Assembly (NCBI RefSeq): GCF_018403665.1
Contig: NZ_BOVJ01000073.1
Coordinates: forward strand, 1 to 55,627
DNA: 55,627 bases
Reading direction: 5' to 3'
Source: Paenibacillus cisolokensis
Lineage (GTDB): Bacteria > Bacillota > Bacilli > Paenibacillales > Paenibacillaceae
The position numbers were made by a program, and so were the translations under genes. The notes under the pieces are model-generated. The model was not told where the DNA came from and made no database searches. It saw only the letters and a program-made list of their open reading frames with translations. The stretch's first letter is position 1, and the number at the start of each line of letters is the position of its first letter. This document shows positions 9,092 to 18,148 of this stretch, piece by piece.

Positions 9092-9913
9092 GTGAGTATT
9101 TTGGAAGCGAAAGACCTTACTATCTCCTATGGAGCGGAGCCTGTGATCGAAAATTTGAACTTGACGATACCGAAAGGCCAAATCACGGTCCTGATCGGCA
9201 GTAACGGCTGCGGCAAGTCCACGCTGCTGCGCACTATTGCGCGCCTGCAGAAGCCCCGTTCGGGCACGGTGCTGCTGAGCGGGGAAGAGATCGCCAAGCT
9301 GCCGAGCAAGGAAATCGCCAAGCGGATGTCCATTTTGCCGCAAGGTCCTTCCGCCCCGGAAGGCTTGACGGTGAGCCAGCTCGTCAGACAGGGAAGATAC
9401 CCGCACCAGAGCTGGCTGAAGCAATGGTCGCGCGAGGATGAACGGATGGTTCGCCTGGCGCTTCAGGCCACGCGCCTAACGGAACTCGCGGACCGACCGG
9501 TGGACGCGCTGTCGGGAGGGCAGCGCCAACGCGCCTGGATCGCCATGACGCTCGCCCAGGGAGCGGAAACGCTGCTGCTCGACGAGCCGACGACCTACCT
9601 CGATATGAGCCATCAGATCGAAATCCTCGATTTGCTGTTCGAATTAAACGAGAAGGAGCATCGCACGATTGTGATGGTTCTGCACGATCTGAATTTGGCC
9701 TGCCGCTACGCCCATCATATCGTCGCGGTCCACGGAGGGTCCATTTACGCCCAGGGACGGCCAGAGGAGATCGTGACCCGCGAGATGGTCCGCACCGTCT
9801 TTCGGATGGACTGCGAAATTGCCGTCGATCCGCTGTTTGGCACACCGCTGTGCATTCCACATGGAAGGGGCAGGAACGTTCATGAAGAACAACGCTACGG
9901 CCACCTGGCTTGA
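9092..9913 (+). CDS. Siderophore ABC transporter ATP-binding protein
   Basis: 273-residue ATPase of the FecE/FhuC type that powers the permease pair. Walker [10 protein letters not shown] (about residue 33-41), Q-loop, signature [17 protein letters not shown], Walker [12 protein letters not shown] and a switch His in [15 protein letters not shown] are all intact. GTG at 9092 is favoured because AGGGGGAGAA lies just upstream; the in-frame TTG at 9074 lacks a site. The 3' end overlaps the next gene by 32 bases, so the operon continues. Confidence 0.92.
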   Translation: MSILEAKDLTISYGAEPVIENLNLTIPKGQITVLIGSNGCGKSTLLRTIARLQKPRSGTVLLSGEEIAKLPSKEIAKRMSILPQGPSAPEGLTVSQLVRQGRYPHQSWLKQWSREDERMVRLALQATRLTELADRPVDALSGGQRQRAWIAMTLAQGAETLLLDEPTTYLDMSHQIEILDLLFELNEKEHRTIVMVLHDLNLACRYAHHIVAVHGGSIYAQGRPEEIVTREMVRTVFRMDCEIAVDPLFGTPLCIPHGRGRNVHEEQRYGHLA

Positions 9914-10661
9914 GCCGGAGGAATTTCAGGTGCTGGCCGACGAGTACCGCTTAACCCGAGAGCCTTCCGCCGACCGGACGTTCTCCATTCCGTTTACCGA
10001 CCTTTTAAATCCGGAGAGAAGCGAGGCTTATTTTCGCGGCGTAAGCGGCATTTTCGAGACCGACTCGCAGTCGGCTGCCGTCTCGCTTTTCGCCAAGCGG
10101 TATGCCTTTCTCGTTATCGCTTCCAATTTATACGCGATGTCTTGCTTCAATAAGGGATTGAACCTGGCGCTGGATAACGGCTGGATCGAGTCGTGCTATC
10201 AGGGGCAGGCCTGGCTGCCCAAGGCGCGGCTGAAAGACTGGCAGGCCAGCGAGCCGCAAGCGAATCAGCGCAGCGAATGGCGGAATCTGGTCCTTGAACG
10301 GATGTTTGCCGGTAATCTGTCCCGGGTATGGAATGCCGTTTCCAAAACGGCGCGGATCTCCAAAGCGCTGTTATGGGAAAACACGGCCATTTATGTCTAT
10401 TGGTTGTATGAGGAAAAATTTGCGGAAGGAGCGGGGCCCGAGCAACAGCGGCGGATGGAAGAGGATTATCATTATTTGCTTCACGACGCGCCGCCCCGCC
10501 TGTTCGGCGAATCCCGCAATCCGCTCAAGCAGTTCGACAGTCCGAAAGTGTTCAGGGACGGTTACGACAAACCGCTAAGAGTGCGTAAAACCTGCTGCCT
10601 TTATTATTTGACGTCGGATGAGCCGGGCGATTACTGTCCGACGTGCCCCAAACAGACTTGA
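9882..10661 (+). CDS. FhuF-like ferric siderophore reductase (2Fe-2S)
   Basis: 259-residue protein related to the IucA/IucC C-terminal/FhuF reductases, which reduce iron in an imported siderophore so that it is released in the cytoplasm. The C-terminal cluster motif is clear: [20 protein letters not shown], with the C-C-x10-C-x2-C spacing that holds the 2Fe-2S centre. The start ATG at 9882 lies inside the end of the ATPase gene, with GGGGCAGG upstream. Position at the end of the importer operon fits a job in intracellular iron release. Confidence 0.85.
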   Translation: MKNNATATWLEPEEFQVLADEYRLTREPSADRTFSIPFTDLLNPERSEAYFRGVSGIFETDSQSAAVSLFAKRYAFLVIASNLYAMSCFNKGLNLALDNGWIESCYQGQAWLPKARLKDWQASEPQANQRSEWRNLVLERMFAGNLSRVWNAVSKTARISKALLWENTAIYVYWLYEEKFAEGAGPEQQRRMEEDYHYLLHDAPPRLFGESRNPLKQFDSPKVFRDGYDKPLRVRKTCCLYYLTSDEPGDYCPTCPKQT

Positions 10662-10891
10662 TACGCCTTCTCCATCAAAGATAGCCGCTACATCACTGCC
10701 ACGCCGACGATAACGGTATCCGCACAGCTCCCCGTCAGAATATGAACATCGGCTTTCCTGCCGCCATATCGAAGCGCATGTTCTGCCGTTTCCGCGCCGT
10801 CGGTCTCGCGCAACCCGCAATGGCCGATGGCTTTCGCTTTCGTATTCCTTTCCCATGCAAAAGATGAATATTTTCCCTTTAAAGATTAATA
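10662..10891. other. Junction region between importer and siderophore synthesis genes
   Basis: No convincing gene or Fur box. An unbroken minus-strand stretch of about 50 codons (including HALRYGGRKADVHILTGSCA) looks protein-like but I do not recognise it. The SbnF-like remnant begins abruptly at the right edge, so the deletion that removed its 5' part probably ends near 10880-10892. Confidence 0.4.
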
Positions 10892-11287
10892 TTGACAATT
10901 CCGAAGCGGGCGCCGAAGCTGCATCCCGAGCCGGAAGCGCACCGCAAATTCAACCGGTATTCGTTCATCCACGCCGAGACGATGCCCGAGGTGCGGGATT
11001 ATGTGTATGACGCGTTCTTTTTCATCTGCATGAGCGAGATCGCCTGGACCCTGGAGACGTTCGGGCTTGCGGAGCGGAAGTTCTGGAGCCTGTGCGCGGC
11101 GGTCATCTTGGAATACCAGCGGCAATATCCCGAGTATGGGGAAAGTTTTCAAGGCTATGACCTGTTTAGCACCGACGCGTTGGTGGAGGAGATGACCAAG
11201 CGAAGGCTGTACGGCGACGGCGAGCTGTATTTCCGCAAACCGCTCAACCCGCTGCGGCTGGCGAGGGAGAGTCTGGCGGCGTTATGA
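10892..11287 (+). pseudogene. C-terminal fragment of an IucA/IucC (SbnF-like) siderophore synthetase
   Basis: About 131 residues match only the end of NIS synthetases: the FhuF-like segment with HRKFNRYSFIHAETMPEVRD and the terminal EEMTKRRLYGDGELYFRKPL followed by NPL. Family members have about 600 residues, so roughly the first 450, including the ATP-binding core, are gone. In the staphyloferrin B cluster sbnF is directly followed by sbnG and sbnH, which is the order seen here. It overlaps the sbnG-like start (11284) by four bases, so the original operon end is preserved. Confidence 0.75.
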
Positions 11288-12060
11288 GACCCAATGCGCT
11301 TAAGCTGAAAATAAACCGTAAACAGCCGGTGTTCGGCCTGTTCGTCTCCATTCCGCATCCCGTGATCGTGGAAATGATCGGCCATGCCGAATACGATTTC
11401 GTCATTATCGATTGCGAGCACGCTTCTACGAACATGGAAAGCGTCGAGGAGCTGATCCGCGCCGCCGAATTGATGGGCGTGACTCCGCTGGTCCGCGTTT
11501 CGGGTGTGAACCGCTCCGAAATCTTGAAGGTGCTGGACTGCGGAGCGCAGGGCATCGTCATCCCTCATGTCGAGCGGCGGGAGCAGGTCGAGGAAGTGGT
11601 CCGCTGGGCGTATTACCACCCGCTTGGAAGCCGCAGTCTCAATAGCGGCCGGCCGGGCACGTTCGCCAAATATTCGCTGACGGAGTATATCCGGGAGGCC
11701 AACGAAGCGGTCATGGTGGTGCCGATGATCGAAAACGTGGAAGGTATTAGGCAATGCGAGGACATTTTAGCCCATCCGCAGATCGGGTTTGTGCTGGAAG
11801 GCGCGGCGGACCTGTCGCAATCCCTCGGCTTGCCGTGGCAAACCGGGCATCCGGAGGTGCGGCGGGAGTTGGAGCGGCTGTATGCGGCCGCGGAGCGTCT
11901 CGGGGTTCCGTACGCCGCGGTTGCGAGAAGCAGGGAGGAAATGCGGATGTGGGCGGAGCGCGGGGTGCGCATTTATGTGCTGGGAGATGACCGAAATACG
12001 GCGTTTCGCGCTTATATGCAAAAGCGAAACGACTACCGGGATATGGGAGATTGGACATGA
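11284..12060 (+). CDS. sbnG: SbnG-like citrate synthase (HpcH/HpaI aldolase family)
   Basis: 258-residue TIM-barrel protein of the HpcH/HpaI class II aldolase family. In staphyloferrin B clusters the SbnG member condenses oxaloacetate and acetyl-CoA into citrate dedicated to siderophore synthesis. Visible: FVIIDCEHAS (metal/acid pocket), GAQGIVIPHVE, and FVLEGAADLSQSLGLPWQ in place of the common GPxDLSxSLG of sugar aldolases; as I recall it, this EGAADLSQSLG form is typical of SbnG. The neighbours (SbnF-like remnant before, SbnH-like decarboxylase after with ATGA overlap) support the assignment over a catabolic aldolase. Confidence 0.8.
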   Translation: MRPNALKLKINRKQPVFGLFVSIPHPVIVEMIGHAEYDFVIIDCEHASTNMESVEELIRAAELMGVTPLVRVSGVNRSEILKVLDCGAQGIVIPHVERREQVEEVVRWAYYHPLGSRSLNSGRPGTFAKYSLTEYIREANEAVMVVPMIENVEGIRQCEDILAHPQIGFVLEGAADLSQSLGLPWQTGHPEVRRELERLYAAAERLGVPYAAVARSREEMRMWAERGVRIYVLGDDRNTAFRAYMQKRNDYRDMGDWT

Positions 12061-13292
12061 AAGCATACGTGCGGGAAGCGATCAACAGGCTGCAAGCGGA
12101 AAGCCGGGAGCCGTTTTGCGCTTATCTGTATGACCTGGGCGGCATTCGCGCGCATGTGCGGGGGATGCGGCGGTATATGCCGGAACGGACGGGGCTGTTT
12201 TACGCGATTAAAGCCAACCCGGACCGGCGCATTATCGAAGCGCTGCTGCCGCTGATCGACGGATTTGAGGTAGCCTCCGCCGGCGAGCTGCTCAAGGTCA
12301 GGGAGGTGAGCGGCAGCGTTCCGGTTCTGTTTGGCGGCCCCGGCAAAAAGGAAGCGGAGCTGGAGGCGGCCATCCGGCACAATGTTTCCTATATTCATGT
12401 GGAAAGCCTGCTGGAGCTGAGGAGGCTGATCCGGCTTACACAAGGGCGGAGCGAGCCGGTCCGGATTTTGCTGCGCATGAACCTGAGAACGAGCGCGTTG
12501 CCGCAGACCCATATTACGATGGGCGGCCGTCCGACCCCCTTCGGGCTGGACGAGGAGCTGCTTGATGAAGCGATCGCCGTTATACGGGAAGAAGGGCGGG
12601 GCGCGGTTAGGTTATGCGGCTTTCATTTTCACTCGCTCTCGAACAACTTGCGGGCGGAGCTGCATGCCGAAATGATCGAGCTGTATTTGCGAAAAGCGGA
12701 AGAGTGGATGGAACGCTACCGTCTGGACATTGAGATCGTCAACGCGGGAGGCGGCTTTGGCGTCCCTTACGATGACGCTCCGCCGTTCGACTGGGCCTTG
12801 TTCACTTCCCTGATCGCACGAAGCGAAGCTAGAAAAAGGCTGGCCAGAGTTCAGTTGTGGTTCGAGCCGGGCCGGTTTCTCGTAGCAAACCACGGTTATT
12901 ACGCGGCGGAGGTGATCGATATCAAGCCTTCGCATGATCGGTATTTTGCCGTGCTGAGGGGGGGGACGCACCACAACCGGCTGCCCGCTTCCTGGGGGCA
13001 TAATCATCCGTTTGCTGTCTTGCCGGCGGAGCGTTGGGCGTATCCTTTCGCCAGGCCAGAGATCAGGCGGGGCAAAGTGACGCTGGTCGGCGAGCTTTGC
13101 ACCCCCAAGGACCGGCTGCATGCGGATGCCGAAGTCGAGCTGCTGCGCGTCGGTGATATCGTTGTGTTCGAGAAGTCGGGCGCTTATTGCTGGACGATCT
13201 CGCATCACGATTTTTTGGGGCACCCGCACCCGAAATTTTATTATTTAGCGGAAGGAAATGATCATGCAACCCATGCGAACATGGACAATTAA
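12057..13292 (+). CDS. sbnH: SbnH-like PLP-dependent decarboxylase
   Basis: 411 residues, fold-type III alanine-racemase-like decarboxylase (DapDC/ODC group). In staphyloferrin B assembly SbnH decarboxylates the citryl-diaminopropionate intermediate to give the ethylenediamine unit. The PLP lysine is in FYAIKANPD (about residue 50), the substrate/phosphate elements are HFHSLSNN and NAGGGFGVPY, and the C-terminal active-site Cys/Asp is in GELCTPKDRL. ATG at 12057 overlaps the previous stop (ATGA) and follows GGGAGA. The gene is intact. Without the cluster context it could also be called a generic Y4yA/diaminopimelate-type decarboxylase. Confidence 0.8.
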   Translation: MKAYVREAINRLQAESREPFCAYLYDLGGIRAHVRGMRRYMPERTGLFYAIKANPDRRIIEALLPLIDGFEVASAGELLKVREVSGSVPVLFGGPGKKEAELEAAIRHNVSYIHVESLLELRRLIRLTQGRSEPVRILLRMNLRTSALPQTHITMGGRPTPFGLDEELLDEAIAVIREEGRGAVRLCGFHFHSLSNNLRAELHAEMIELYLRKAEEWMERYRLDIEIVNAGGGFGVPYDDAPPFDWALFTSLIARSEARKRLARVQLWFEPGRFLVANHGYYAAEVIDIKPSHDRYFAVLRGGTHHNRLPASWGHNHPFAVLPAERWAYPFARPEIRRGKVTLVGELCTPKDRLHADAEVELLRVGDIVVFEKSGAYCWTISHHDFLGHPHPKFYYLAEGNDHATHANMDN

Positions 13293-13316
13293 ATCAGGGC
13301 GGCAGGCGGCGGAATT

Positions 13317-15151
13317 ATGGATTACCGGCGATTTGATGAACGCCTTTTTGACGGAGCGGTTTTCCGGCTGGATGAGGGGACTTTCGGGACGCTGTCGGCC
13401 GCGTCCGAGCAGATCCGGCGGTTATACGGCGGCTATGGCGGTAGTAGAGCGATTCGCATTTTTGCCGGGGAAATCGCGTTTTTGGTTGAAGACAGCCCCA
13501 GGCTTGGCGTTCAGTGGGTGCAGGATTCTCCGATTTTTAAACGCGCGTCCGACGGAAGCTGGGCTTTCATCAACTCTCCGGCGGAGCTGGCGAAAACGGT
13601 GCTGCGTGCGGTGTTGCCGGAGGAAGCCTACAGCCATCCGGGGGTTGCAGACTTTTTGACCGGCGTGGAGGTGGCGGCCCGGCAGCTTGCGTTGAGCCTG
13701 AGCCCGGAATGCGCGAAGGGGCTGCTGGCGTTTGCTCCGTCCTCGGCTTACGAGTGGTTTATCAAAGGAGAACGAATCGCTGCGCTGCGCGATCGCCCGT
13801 TCCATCCGTCGGCCAAAGCGAAAATCGGGTTTACTGAGCAGGACTGCCTGAAGTATTCGGCGGAGTTCGGGGAGCCGATCCGCCTGCGCTGGGTAGCGGT
13901 GCGCGCCGATTCGGTCGTACGGGGTTTCCCGGAAGGGCCGTTGTCCTGCCTGGATCTGCTTGCGGCTGAGCAGCGGGCCGCCGTGGAGGACGAGATGCAG
14001 CGGCGGGGGCTTAGGCCGGACGAATACGTGCCTCTGCCTGTGCACCCGTGGCAGCTTCAGCAGGTGATTTTGCCCCGCTTTATCCGGGAAATCGAGGAGG
14101 GGACGATCGTGGTGCTGGATGCGGAGGCTGGTGAATTTCTAGCCACCTCCTCCTTGCGTTCTCTTGCTCCGCCATCCATAGTGGAGGTGGGGAGCGGAGC
14201 GGACGTTAACGCTGTGGCCGCTGTGGCGATGCTCAAGCTGCCGGTCAGCGTGCTGTCGCTGGGCGCCGCCCGCTATTTGCCGGTCGTGAAGCTGCTGAAC
14301 GGCTTGGCCGGGGAGAAGCTGCTGCGTCAGGCCATAGCTTGCGACGACACACTGCAGGGCCGGGTTTTCCTATGCGAGGAGCGGCACTGGTGGGGATACA
14401 TGCCGGCATCGATGGGGCTGTTCGACGACCATCCGCGCCATTTGGCCGCCCAGCTTCGCCTATACCCGCCGGAGCTTTTTGAGGCGGAACGCAAGGTGAT
14501 TCCGATGTCCGCGCTTGGCGTCCATTTGGGAGGCCGGCATATTTTGTCGGAAATCCTGGGCAAGGAGCTTTCCCGCGAAGAGGTGTTCAGCTTCTATAGC
14601 GACCTCGCGCACCTGTTCTATGACGTGGTGATGCGGCTGTTCAAGATCGGAATCGTCCCGGAAATTCACGGGCAGAACTGCTGCCTGGTTCTGGAGCGCA
14701 ATCAAGTGAAGGGGCTTCTGCTCCGCGACCACGATTCGGTGCGCCTGCATCAGCCATATCTCGATAAGCACGGCGTCGGCGATCCCGGGTACCGCATACG
14801 GCCCGGCTATTCCAACAGCCTGTACAACGAGACGATTCACAAGCTGATTTTTACGTCCAATCGCTGGGGACGCAGATCAATCTGGCTTCGATCATGGAAG
14901 CTTTGTCCTGCGCGTACGATCTGCCGGAGTCCCGGTTGTGGACGATCACGGAGCAGGCCTGGAAAGAAGCGCTGCAAGGGGCGGGGCTGCCGGAAAGCGA
15001 CCGCGCCGAGCTATACCGGGCGATCTTCGAGAGCGGAGAGTGGCCGGTGAAGCTGGTCGTTCGACCGCTGCTGGAAGCGGACGGGGTGCCCGGTGCGATG
15101 CCGTCGGGAAAAGGAACCGGGCATAATCCTTTCCTTAGAGGACGGTTGTAG
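13317..15151 (+). CDS. IucA/IucC-family NIS siderophore synthetase (one apparent frameshift)
   Basis: About 610 residues. NIS synthetases use ATP to join citrate (or its derivatives) to an amine through an adenylate. The N-terminal core carries VPLPVHPWQLQ (the HPxHP-like site) and ATSSLRSLAPP; the C-terminal FhuF-like part carries EIHGQNCCLVLERNQVKGLL and RDHDSVRLHQPYL. The phase changes near 14860: AATCGC where AATTCGC restores SNSLGTQINLASIMEALS and continues to GHNPFLRGRL at 15151. This gene would be the SbnC- or SbnE-type partner of the SbnG/SbnH steps; which type cannot be told by eye. Confidence 0.85.
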
Positions 15152-15167
15152 GAACAAAGTTTTTAGA

Positions 15168-15192
15168 CTGCAAGGAAGTAATTTTCTTGCAG
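15168..15192 (+). terminator. Terminator after the siderophore synthesis genes
   Basis: CTGCAAGGAA pairs with TTTTCTTGCAG (one G-T type pair) and is followed by TTCCATTT. The T tract is weak, so confidence is moderate. The remaining bases to 15389 hold no gene that I can support. Confidence 0.5.
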
Positions 15193-15389
15193 TTCCATTT
15201 AAGGCGAAGACCCATGCGGAGGGATAATGATACTTCCGTCCAGCCACAGTTCAGCGCAATGGGGGCGGCTTGCAGCGATCCTGGAAGAGGTTTGAAGCCT
15301 CCGTTAAGACAATAAGATTCTAACCAGAAGCTTCTCCTGTGTTATAATCAGATTCAAAGTCAATACTGGTGTAACAGGATGGTGAGCCC

Positions 15390-15566
15390 ATGAATCAATT
15401 CAAAGAACTCCAGAAGCTGATTAAGCTTACGGGTGATCGTGCAAAGCTGGATGCTAAAGCTAACGAAACATACATTGTATATAAGACGGCCGAAGGCCAA
15501 ATCGTAAGGGAATACAGTGACGGAAATGTCATCCCTGTATCTGAACAGGATGAATCTCATGTATGA
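15390..15566 (+). CDS. Small putative antitoxin upstream of zeta-type toxin
   Basis: 58-residue protein, start MNQFKELQKLIKLTGDRAK, with a lysine-rich N-terminal helix and an acidic C-terminal half (EYSDGNVIPVSEQDESHV). I do not recognise a named family. It does not resemble the three-helix epsilon antitoxin. Its last eight bases overlap the start of the kinase gene, the arrangement expected of an antitoxin-toxin pair. TATAATCAGA (15342-15351) upstream resembles a -10 element. Confidence 0.6.
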   Translation: MNQFKELQKLIKLTGDRAKLDAKANETYIVYKTAEGQIVREYSDGNVIPVSEQDESHV

Positions 15567-16147
15567 AGCGATGCCGATTATGTATGTTTTTGCCGGTAAC
15601 AATGGCAGCGGGAAAGTACAATTCGAAATCTAATTGTCGATCGGCTTGGGATTAGCATAAACATTGACCCTGATGCTTTGGCTCGAGGAATTGATTCCAA
15701 TCATCCAGAGAGACGAAAAGTATCTGCAGGGAAAGAGGCTATAAAATTAGCCAGAGATTGCATTCGTGACAGCCGTGACTTCTCAATTGAAACAACATTA
15801 GCTGGGGGCAATGTCATTCGTCTTATGCATGATGCCAAGGCAAGCGGATTCGAAGTTACCATGTTTTACGTGGGTCTGGGAGATTATCGTTTGAATATCG
15901 AGAGAGTAGCAGCCCGTGTTAAAAATGGTGGACATCACATTCCTACTGAGGATATTATCAGACGTCATGATACTTCAATGCAAAAAATTTAATTTCTCAC
16001 CTTCATTTGCTTGACCATCTTATCGTTATAGATAATAGCCGATCTGAAGGTGAAACTGCTCTTGTCATACGAAACGGTTTGATTCTACATCGTGCGGAGT
16101 CGCTTCCACTCTGGGTTGAAACAATTGAACAGCAATATTTAACATGA
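15559..16147 (+). CDS. Zeta-toxin-family P-loop kinase (two apparent frameshifts)
   Basis: About 195 residues. Zeta toxins phosphorylate UDP-N-acetylglucosamine or related substrates and are neutralised by a small partner. The frame opens MYEAMPIMYVFAGNNGSGK; one A is missing from the AAA at 15613-15615, where AAAA restores GSGKSTIRNLIVDRLG (Walker A). It then runs through NIDPDALARGI, DFSIETTLAGGNVIR (acceptor-site motif) and VTMFYVGLGDYRLNIERVAA. A second A is missing from the run at 15982-15987, after which NLISHLHLLDHLIVIDNS continues to TGA at 16145-16147. Start overlaps the upstream small gene by eight bases. Confidence 0.75.
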
Positions 16148-16332
16148 GAAGAACAGCCAAGGATTCTGGGCCAAATCTGTTGAAACAGCTGAACGAGGAT
16201 CAAATGGCGAGAGTTGAACATTTGCCAAAGGAACTTGTCATTCTCGGAAAGTATAAAAATGTCGGGGTCAGTACTGTAGAAAAGCTGTTTAAGCAGTTGA
16301 AGGAGAAGCAAAAGGAGAATGTTCATTTTTGA
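16144..16332 (+). CDS. Small basic protein coupled to the zeta-type toxin
   Basis: 62-residue reading frame whose ATG overlaps the toxin stop (ATGA). Sequence is Lys/Leu-rich with KELVILGKYKNVGVSTVEKL, possibly two helices. No family recognised. It may be a third member of the toxin operon, or a chance frame at the toxin end; the tight overlap and protein-like composition favour the former. Confidence 0.4.
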   Translation: MRRTAKDSGPNLLKQLNEDQMARVEHLPKELVILGKYKNVGVSTVEKLFKQLKEKQKENVHF

Positions 16333-16409
16333 ATATACTGTGACAGCTCTTAATTCGCGTGTGATTTTTATCCATCGAATATAGATAATATTAAGAGTTT
16401 TCTCAAAAG

Positions 16410-16435
16410 CACGTTTCTTAGCGGAACGTGTTTTT
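16410..16435 (+). terminator. Terminator after the toxin operon
   Basis: CACGTTTC (16410-16417) pairs with GGAACGTG (16423-16430), extended by flanking A/T pairs, and is followed by TTTTT. Confidence 0.7.
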
Positions 16436-16457
16436 CTATTTTGAAGGAGGTAAAGAG

Positions 16458-16621
16458 ATGAAAAAAGCTATATCTATTTTGACGAAGAGAATTTGGAAGA
16501 AGTAATGGAATACCTTGATGTGCTGAATGGTTCTGATGAGGAGTTCTTCTTTCAGTGGGATGGCATTGATTCCACTGTAGTCGGGGGATGTTATGGTGAT
16601 CCGTGGGAGGAGGATGAATAG
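16458..16621 (+). CDS. Small acidic protein, unknown (one apparent frameshift)
   Basis: ATG at 16458 follows a strong GGAGG (16446-16450). As written the frame closes after 15 codons, but adding one A to the run at 16461-16466 gives MKKSYIYFDEENLEEVMEYL and on through FFFQWDGIDSTVVGGCYGDP to TAG at 16619-16621: about 54 residues, very acidic. No family recognised. Acidic small proteins of this size are often immunity proteins or antitoxins, but nothing here proves that. Confidence 0.5.
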
Positions 16622-16992
16622 AACATATATTCGCTGACAATCAATTGTCGGTACAATCCGTCATAATAGTGAAAAGACTACGAGACGGCGGAGCAGAATG
16701 GAACAACCGACCTTTACCGCAATTACAGGAACACAGCACTTTTTTGGAGCGACTTTTCTAAAACAATAAATCCGGAGCTTCGGCAACTGTCGTTTGGGGG
16801 GCGGTGATCGGTTGTTGAAGCCACCGGTGATGTGGAATGCGTTTCTGCTACATCCTAGGATAAGGACGGAGGAAATAGGCCGCCTACTTCTGCTGAGCTG
16901 GAGATGGGGGCATTTGCACTCTCGACTATTGTGGATTTGTTCCCGGGAGTTAAGATCTTATCTATAGGACAAAAAGCAGAAAAAGTTTGTAA
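16622..16992. other. Gap with a HIRAN-like remnant
   Basis: No full gene. A 23-codon frame at 16699-16770 reads EQPTFTAITGTQHFFGATFL, which resembles the first strand-turn of HIRAN domains (pattern FTAITGT-HFFG). The remainder of that gene is missing. Bases 16771-16992 contain only short frames. Confidence 0.35.
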
Positions 16993-17823
16993 AAAAGTTG
17001 GGGTGCGAACAGCCCATTCTACCCCGATTCGCCTGCATACGGACACAATACAGATGTTCCGCAGGTACTGCAAATCCCTCAATATATCGGTGACGACTCA
17101 TTTCTGGCCAGTCAGGGCGCGATTGACCAGACGGTGAACAGGACCGATACGACCACGAGCTTATCCTCATCGGATGAGCTCAGCGTTTACGGCCAGACCG
17201 TCACGTTCACGGCGATCGTGGCTGCGGCCTCGCCGGGAGCGGGAACGCCGACGGGAACGGTGACGTTCCGGAACGGCTCGACCAAACATGGCGAAATCGT
17301 GCTGACGGACGGATTGGCAACGACTGAAGTGGACGACCTGGCGGCAGGGCCCCCCGCGATTGAAGCCGCCTATAGCGGCGATAGCTCCTTCGCGAGCAGC
17401 GACGACACCGTCAGTCAGGATGTAGGCAATAACGCGTCGCTGTCCGTCAACGCCCTGTCCGTCGGCAGTCACATGATTAACCTGCGCTACAGCGGAGATC
17501 AGGCATTCGATGCCGGCTTGCAATCCGTCGGTATTATCGTGAACAAAGCGGATACCGACCTGGACGCAACGAGTCCGCAAAATACCGTCGTATTTGGCGA
17601 AGCCGTGACGGTGACGGTACATGTTGCCGCGGCGAGCCCCGGCAACGGTACGCCGACCGGCGCGGTGACGCTCCATCTGATCAGGTCGCAATATTTGGTC
17701 ATCAAGCACGATGAGATCCCCGGCGGACTACACACATTGGAGATGACAGGCTTGCAGAAGAGCGGGACTCCCCCTATTCCAATGTTTACGGTCACGTTGA
17801 AGTTGGACAAATTGACGGATTGA
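16993..17823 (+). pseudogene. Ig-like repeat surface protein, C-terminal part
   Basis: An open frame follows a TAA at 16990-16992 and has no convincing start, so the 5' part is lost or lies in another phase. It contains bacterial Ig-like (Big_3/Big_3_5) repeats: PQYIGDDSFLAS, then TDTTTSLSSSDELSVYGQTV, AAASPGAGTPTGTVTFRNGS, YSGDSSFASSDDTVSQ, LRYSGDQAFDAG, and a second VTVHVAAASPGNGTPTGAVT. Such repeats build stalks of exported or cell-surface proteins. No sorting signal is visible at the end. GC and codon use are higher than in the neighbouring AT-rich small genes. Confidence 0.7.
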
Positions 17824-17828
17824 TCGGA

Positions 17829-17850
17829 AGGCGCCGAATGTCGGGCGCCT
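17829..17850 (+). terminator. Hairpin after Ig-like protein
   Basis: AGGCGCC (17829-17835) pairs perfectly with GGCGCCT (17844-17850) six bases after the stop. The following ACTTTGCTTTC is only a weak T tract. Confidence 0.5.
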
Positions 17851-18148
17851 ACTTTGCTTTCGTGTCCCGTTGCGATTCGAATAGACATTGCGGCAGGGAT
17901 ATAATTAAAAGATGGATTGTCTCCTTGACGTCACTGAATCTTTCCGGTATATTCAAGCCAACAGTTCCCACCACGCCTCTTAATAATGCGTACCAAGGTG
18001 GGCCTTTCTATTTACTAAGGGATATCATATCTGATGATGGACAGATTTTGTTACTCGTTTAGAGGCATTGCTTTCTGAGAAAAATGAAGTTTGGGTCAAT
18101 TTTACGCGTACAGTGCTCATACCGCAATATCCGAAGGGAGAGACTTAC
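17851..18148. other. Gap with possible coding remnants
   Basis: Two protein-like stretches occur in different phases: LNLSGIFKPTVPTTPLNN with GGPFYLLRDIISDDGQ (about 17934-18050), and WTDFVTRLEALLSEKNEVWV (about 18044-18103). They could be the end of one frameshifted small gene. I do not recognise the family. Confidence 0.3.

Noticed and set aside
10575..10898. Minus-strand open frame of 107 codons between the FhuF-like gene and the SbnF-like remnant
   Set aside because: Arg/Gly/Ser-rich translation without family pattern; a different minus-strand phase looks more protein-like, so this frame is probably a shadow.
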